This document shows positions 61,921-64,000 of a stretch of DNA of 64,000 bases, in pieces. The notes under the pieces are model-generated. The model was not told where the DNA came from, made no database searches, and worked only from the letters and a program-made list of their open reading frames with translations. The stretch covers positions 48,119,015-48,183,014 of the forward strand of contig CM059189.1 of NCBI GenBank assembly GCA_030323885.1, in the 5' to 3' direction. Each line of letters starts with the position of its first letter. Position 1 is the first letter of the stretch. Position numbers and translations under genes: made by a program. This DNA comes from Branchipolynoe longqiensis. Its lineage: Eukaryota; Annelida; Polychaeta; Phyllodocida; Polynoidae.

Positions 61921-62014
61921 AAACAGACATTAGAAACAAATGTATGAATAGAATCCTACCAAATTGAGTCATCAGGATGCATGTAATTATAAGTGAGTTT
62001 AAAGTATAGGGGCT

Positions 62015-62215
62015 AGTGTAGTAGCGTAATATCTCCCATTTTCATCACCCCCACGGCACTGGTTCCGTGACCAGGATCATGTACAAGCTACGTGCTGTAT
62101 GGTTGTTAGACCTACGCGTTGTGGTGCATTAGGGAGCCTAGTTGGTGTACTGCTTAGCACAATGGCCTGAAATGCAAGAGATGTGGGTTCGATTCTCGCT
62201 CTAGGCGCAATATTT
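62015..62215 (+). mobile_element. SINE-D relic, permuted
   Basis: The body (CATTTTCATCACCCCCACGG..CTGTATGGTTGTTAGACC) comes before the tRNA-like part (GGAGCCTAGTTGGTGTACTG..AGGCGCAATATTTA). The order is that of a tandem dimer with both outer parts missing. Confidence 0.7.
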
Positions 62216-62296
62216 ACTATTTCCTTCACCCAAACAACACTGTCATAAAGGATAGGGCTGGGACTGTCACAAACCCCAACTTCTTACGCGTAAGCT

Positions 62297-62330
62297 GAAG
62301 CTGCGACCCGGCATACTGGGTCGCAGCTTC
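62297..62330. other. 13-bp perfect hairpin
   Basis: GAAGCTGCGACCC, loop GGCATACT, GGGTCGCAGCTTC. It is isolated, with ACTGA 8 bases downstream; a Helitron-like 3' end is possible but the final T is lacking. Confidence 0.6.
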
Positions 62331-62393
62331 ATCCCTTACTGAGAGACCAGCGAAACTAGGAACACATGGATTGTCTGTACTTCCTTTTCTTAC

Positions 62394-63098
62394 AGCTGCA
62401 TAGTCTGATGAAAGCATCACATATTTTTAAGCCAAAGCAATTATCTAAATTGTATTCTACATATCTAACCAGGCGGGATGACCGAATGAGTTAGAGCGTC
62501 CGTCTCCCATGTTGGTAGATCATGGGATCGTGAATTTGAACCCTGGTCGAGTCAAACCAATGACTAAAGAATTGATACTTGTCGCTTCCTAGCCTGGCGC
62601 TCGGCATTAATAGGATAGGGCAAGGACTGGTTGGCTCAGTGTCATGATAATGTGACTGAGTGGGATATCAGGTCATGGTGCTGGCAGCCTGATTTCCCAG
62701 TGGGGCAGCACTATAAAAATTCGCCATGAGTGTGCATTGTCACAAGTCGGTACCCGTCCTGATATGACCTTAGATGTCACTAGGATGTAAAACAACAAAC
62801 AAACAAACAATCTACATATCTAAGTTAGATACTTCTGCACTTCTTAAGCCTTTGTTGCTGCATAGAAGGGAAATACTGAGTCAATTTAATGGAACCCAGT
62901 TACTGCTGAAGCTTACGGGGCCAGAGTTTCAACGTGCTTGCCAAAAGTATTTGTTTGCCTGTTTTCACTTCAAATATCTCAAAAGATAGTCATTTAAAAT
63001 ATTAGATACTTCAAAGTAATGTAAGATAAATTATAACAATCGGCCTACTCTCAAAAAGTGACAAAAACTCATAATCATCGGAATATTCAGTTTGAATG
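62394..63098. mobile_element. MITE-B split by SINE-A
   Basis: CAGCTGCATAGTCTGATGAA..TCTACATATCTAA, SINE, then GTTAGATACTTCTGCACTTC..AATCATCGGAATATTCAG. Both outer ends are slightly decayed. Confidence 0.85.
62469..62810 (+). mobile_element. SINE-A, full, with 13-bp target duplication
   Basis: Starts CCAGGCGGGATGACCGAATG and ends AACAACAAACAAACAAACAA. Flanked by TCTACATATCTAA at 62456-62468 and 62811-62823. Best-defined copy; gives a 342-bp element. Confidence 0.95.
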
Positions 63099-63179
63099 AA
63101 GGAATATAATAACAATAGAAATATCGGGCAGTGTGCGCCTAGCATTGGTGAATGGAAATGTTGAATTATTTATATTTCC

Positions 63180-63310
63180 CTCATAAGGCAACAACAAATT
63201 GATGATCATCCCAGCTCGTGCCTGAAAAATCTCCCGCCCCTTCAATTTTGTTTAACTGTTAAAAATATGTCGGGCTGGCAGCAATTCAACTTTCATATCC
63301 GCTTAAAGTG
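63180..63310 (+). repeat. Dispersed repeat R, copy 2
   Basis: GATCATCCCAGCTCGTGCCT and GTCGGGCTGGCAGCAATTCA match 22515-22635. Confidence 0.55.
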
Positions 63311-63312
63311 GT

Positions 63313-63605
63313 GTTCTCTGTGGTCAAACTCCTAATCTGAAGGTCGGTGGTTCGATTCCCCATGCACCCCCCCCCCCCCACCTCTGCCAATTTGGATTTC
63401 CACCGCTGTGTATGACTTACAGCGTCATCAAAGGCCGGTTGCTCTCATACCATGTCTATGTGGTGTGGGAGGTTAAAAATCCCGTGGGTCGGTAAAAGTG
63501 TAGGCTCGGGCTTTCTGTCAACAAACTATCTAATGGTGAAAACAAGTCTATTCAGACTTATCCATGATAGGCAGTATACATCTTCAAGAAAAAAATATAA
63601 ATAAA
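63313..63605 (+). mobile_element. SINE-B copy 3 with covarying tail hairpin
   Basis: Lacks ~40 bases of the head including the A-box. B-box, body and tail are close to copy 1. The hairpin reads AAGTCT-ATTC-AGACTT (63544-63559): relative to copy 1 one C-G pair has become T-A on both sides. Contains an expanded C-run (63365-63380). Confidence 0.85.
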
Positions 63606-64000
63606 ACCGCTGTTCGACTAACTATCGCAGAAATGTGGGATAGTGCCCCTTCCGGTTATATCTCCCAAGTGCATGGCAGCTTTTAAAAATAACAATTCTT
63701 GTTTTTTGAAGCTCACCAACGATTTTCACACGAGCAGAATGGTCGGGTAAAGACACAGAAATGCCCCCACAGTAACCACCCCCCCCACCCCACCGCCACC
63801 ATCTATTTGAATTGTCTGTTAGTGTGAAAAACTCAGTGAGCTGTAGTTGTATATCTGATGTTACAGAGACAGTATTCAAGTGACTTTGTTATTCTTTGTC
63901 AATTTATTTTTACTTTAATTAAATATATATATATATATATATTATTTTAATATCTTTTTAGCCAATTCTTGACACCTATTTGTGAGTACATCGATCTGTG
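63606..64000. other. Unassigned sequence with (TA)n
   Basis: C-rich run at 63777-63795, (TA)n at 63924-63942. No gene or repeat family recognised. Confidence 0.45.

Overview
The window is nuclear DNA from an animal, most likely a mollusc and probably a gastropod. The reasons are indirect: many tRNA-derived SINEs (one of them a family I associate with mollusc genomes), abundant short inverted-repeat elements, a non-LTR retrotransposon, intron-sized microsatellites, and no compact gene array. The species is an inference from repeat style. No complete host protein gene is visible. Almost every long open frame is a by-product of stop-free simple repeats: CACATATA, TACATAGATA, a 23-bp GTGCG minisatellite, and C-rich or GA-rich tracts.

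Layout. 1-2.6 kb: CA/TA microsatellites holding a mirror-symmetric set of four tRNA-Gln-like SINE units, then a second SINE. 2.6-5.5 kb: MITEs, a ~530-bp foldback and SINEs. 5.5-6.9 kb: TACATAGATA microsatellite around a ~300-bp solo-LTR-like island. 6.9-9.2 kb: a 5'-truncated LINE on the minus strand with an open reverse transcriptase frame. 9.5-15.5 kb: a nest of inverted-repeat elements inserted into SINEs and into each other. 16.5-18.5 kb: a MITE, C-rich DNA, two LINE 3' ends facing tail to tail, and an intron-containing tRNA-Arg(CCT) gene with a Pol III terminator. 18.7-22.4 kb: a SINE, then a ~161-bp satellite and a tandem SINE-tail array. 23-26 kb: a MITE, a SINE and a 13-bp minisatellite split by a LINE C-terminal fragment. 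26.6-27.4 kb: ATCCTTT-type simple repeat. 27.4-34.6 kb: deeply nested MITEs, SINEs and LINE tails. 35-41 kb: SINEs and large palindromes. 41.4-42.2 kb: a coding-like region on the minus strand, unrecognised and broken by a SINE. 42.2-43.7 kb: GA/G-rich tracts. 44-46.5 kb: a second LINE C-terminal fragment, a tyrosine recombinase pseudogene and MITEs. 46.5-54.5 kb: more MITEs and SINEs and a ~395-bp tandem duplication. 54.8-58.8 kb: pyrimidine-rich DNA, a 40-bp and a 23-bp minisatellite. 58.8-64 kb: SINEs, a LINE tail, C-rich DNA and MITE remnants.

How the parts relate. The window mostly records interacting mobile elements. The LINE and several SINEs share a 3' tail with a hairpin whose stem sequence differs between copies while pairing is kept, which suggests SINE mobilisation by this LINE family. 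SINE bodies appear with exchanged heads and tails. SINE 3' ends have been amplified into tandem arrays. At least three inverted-repeat families with different termini carry the same ~205-bp core repeat. Insertions interrupt each other cleanly, giving several filled/empty site pairs that fix element boundaries and target duplications. Family letters used here (SINE-A to D, MITE-B to S) are local labels, not database names.
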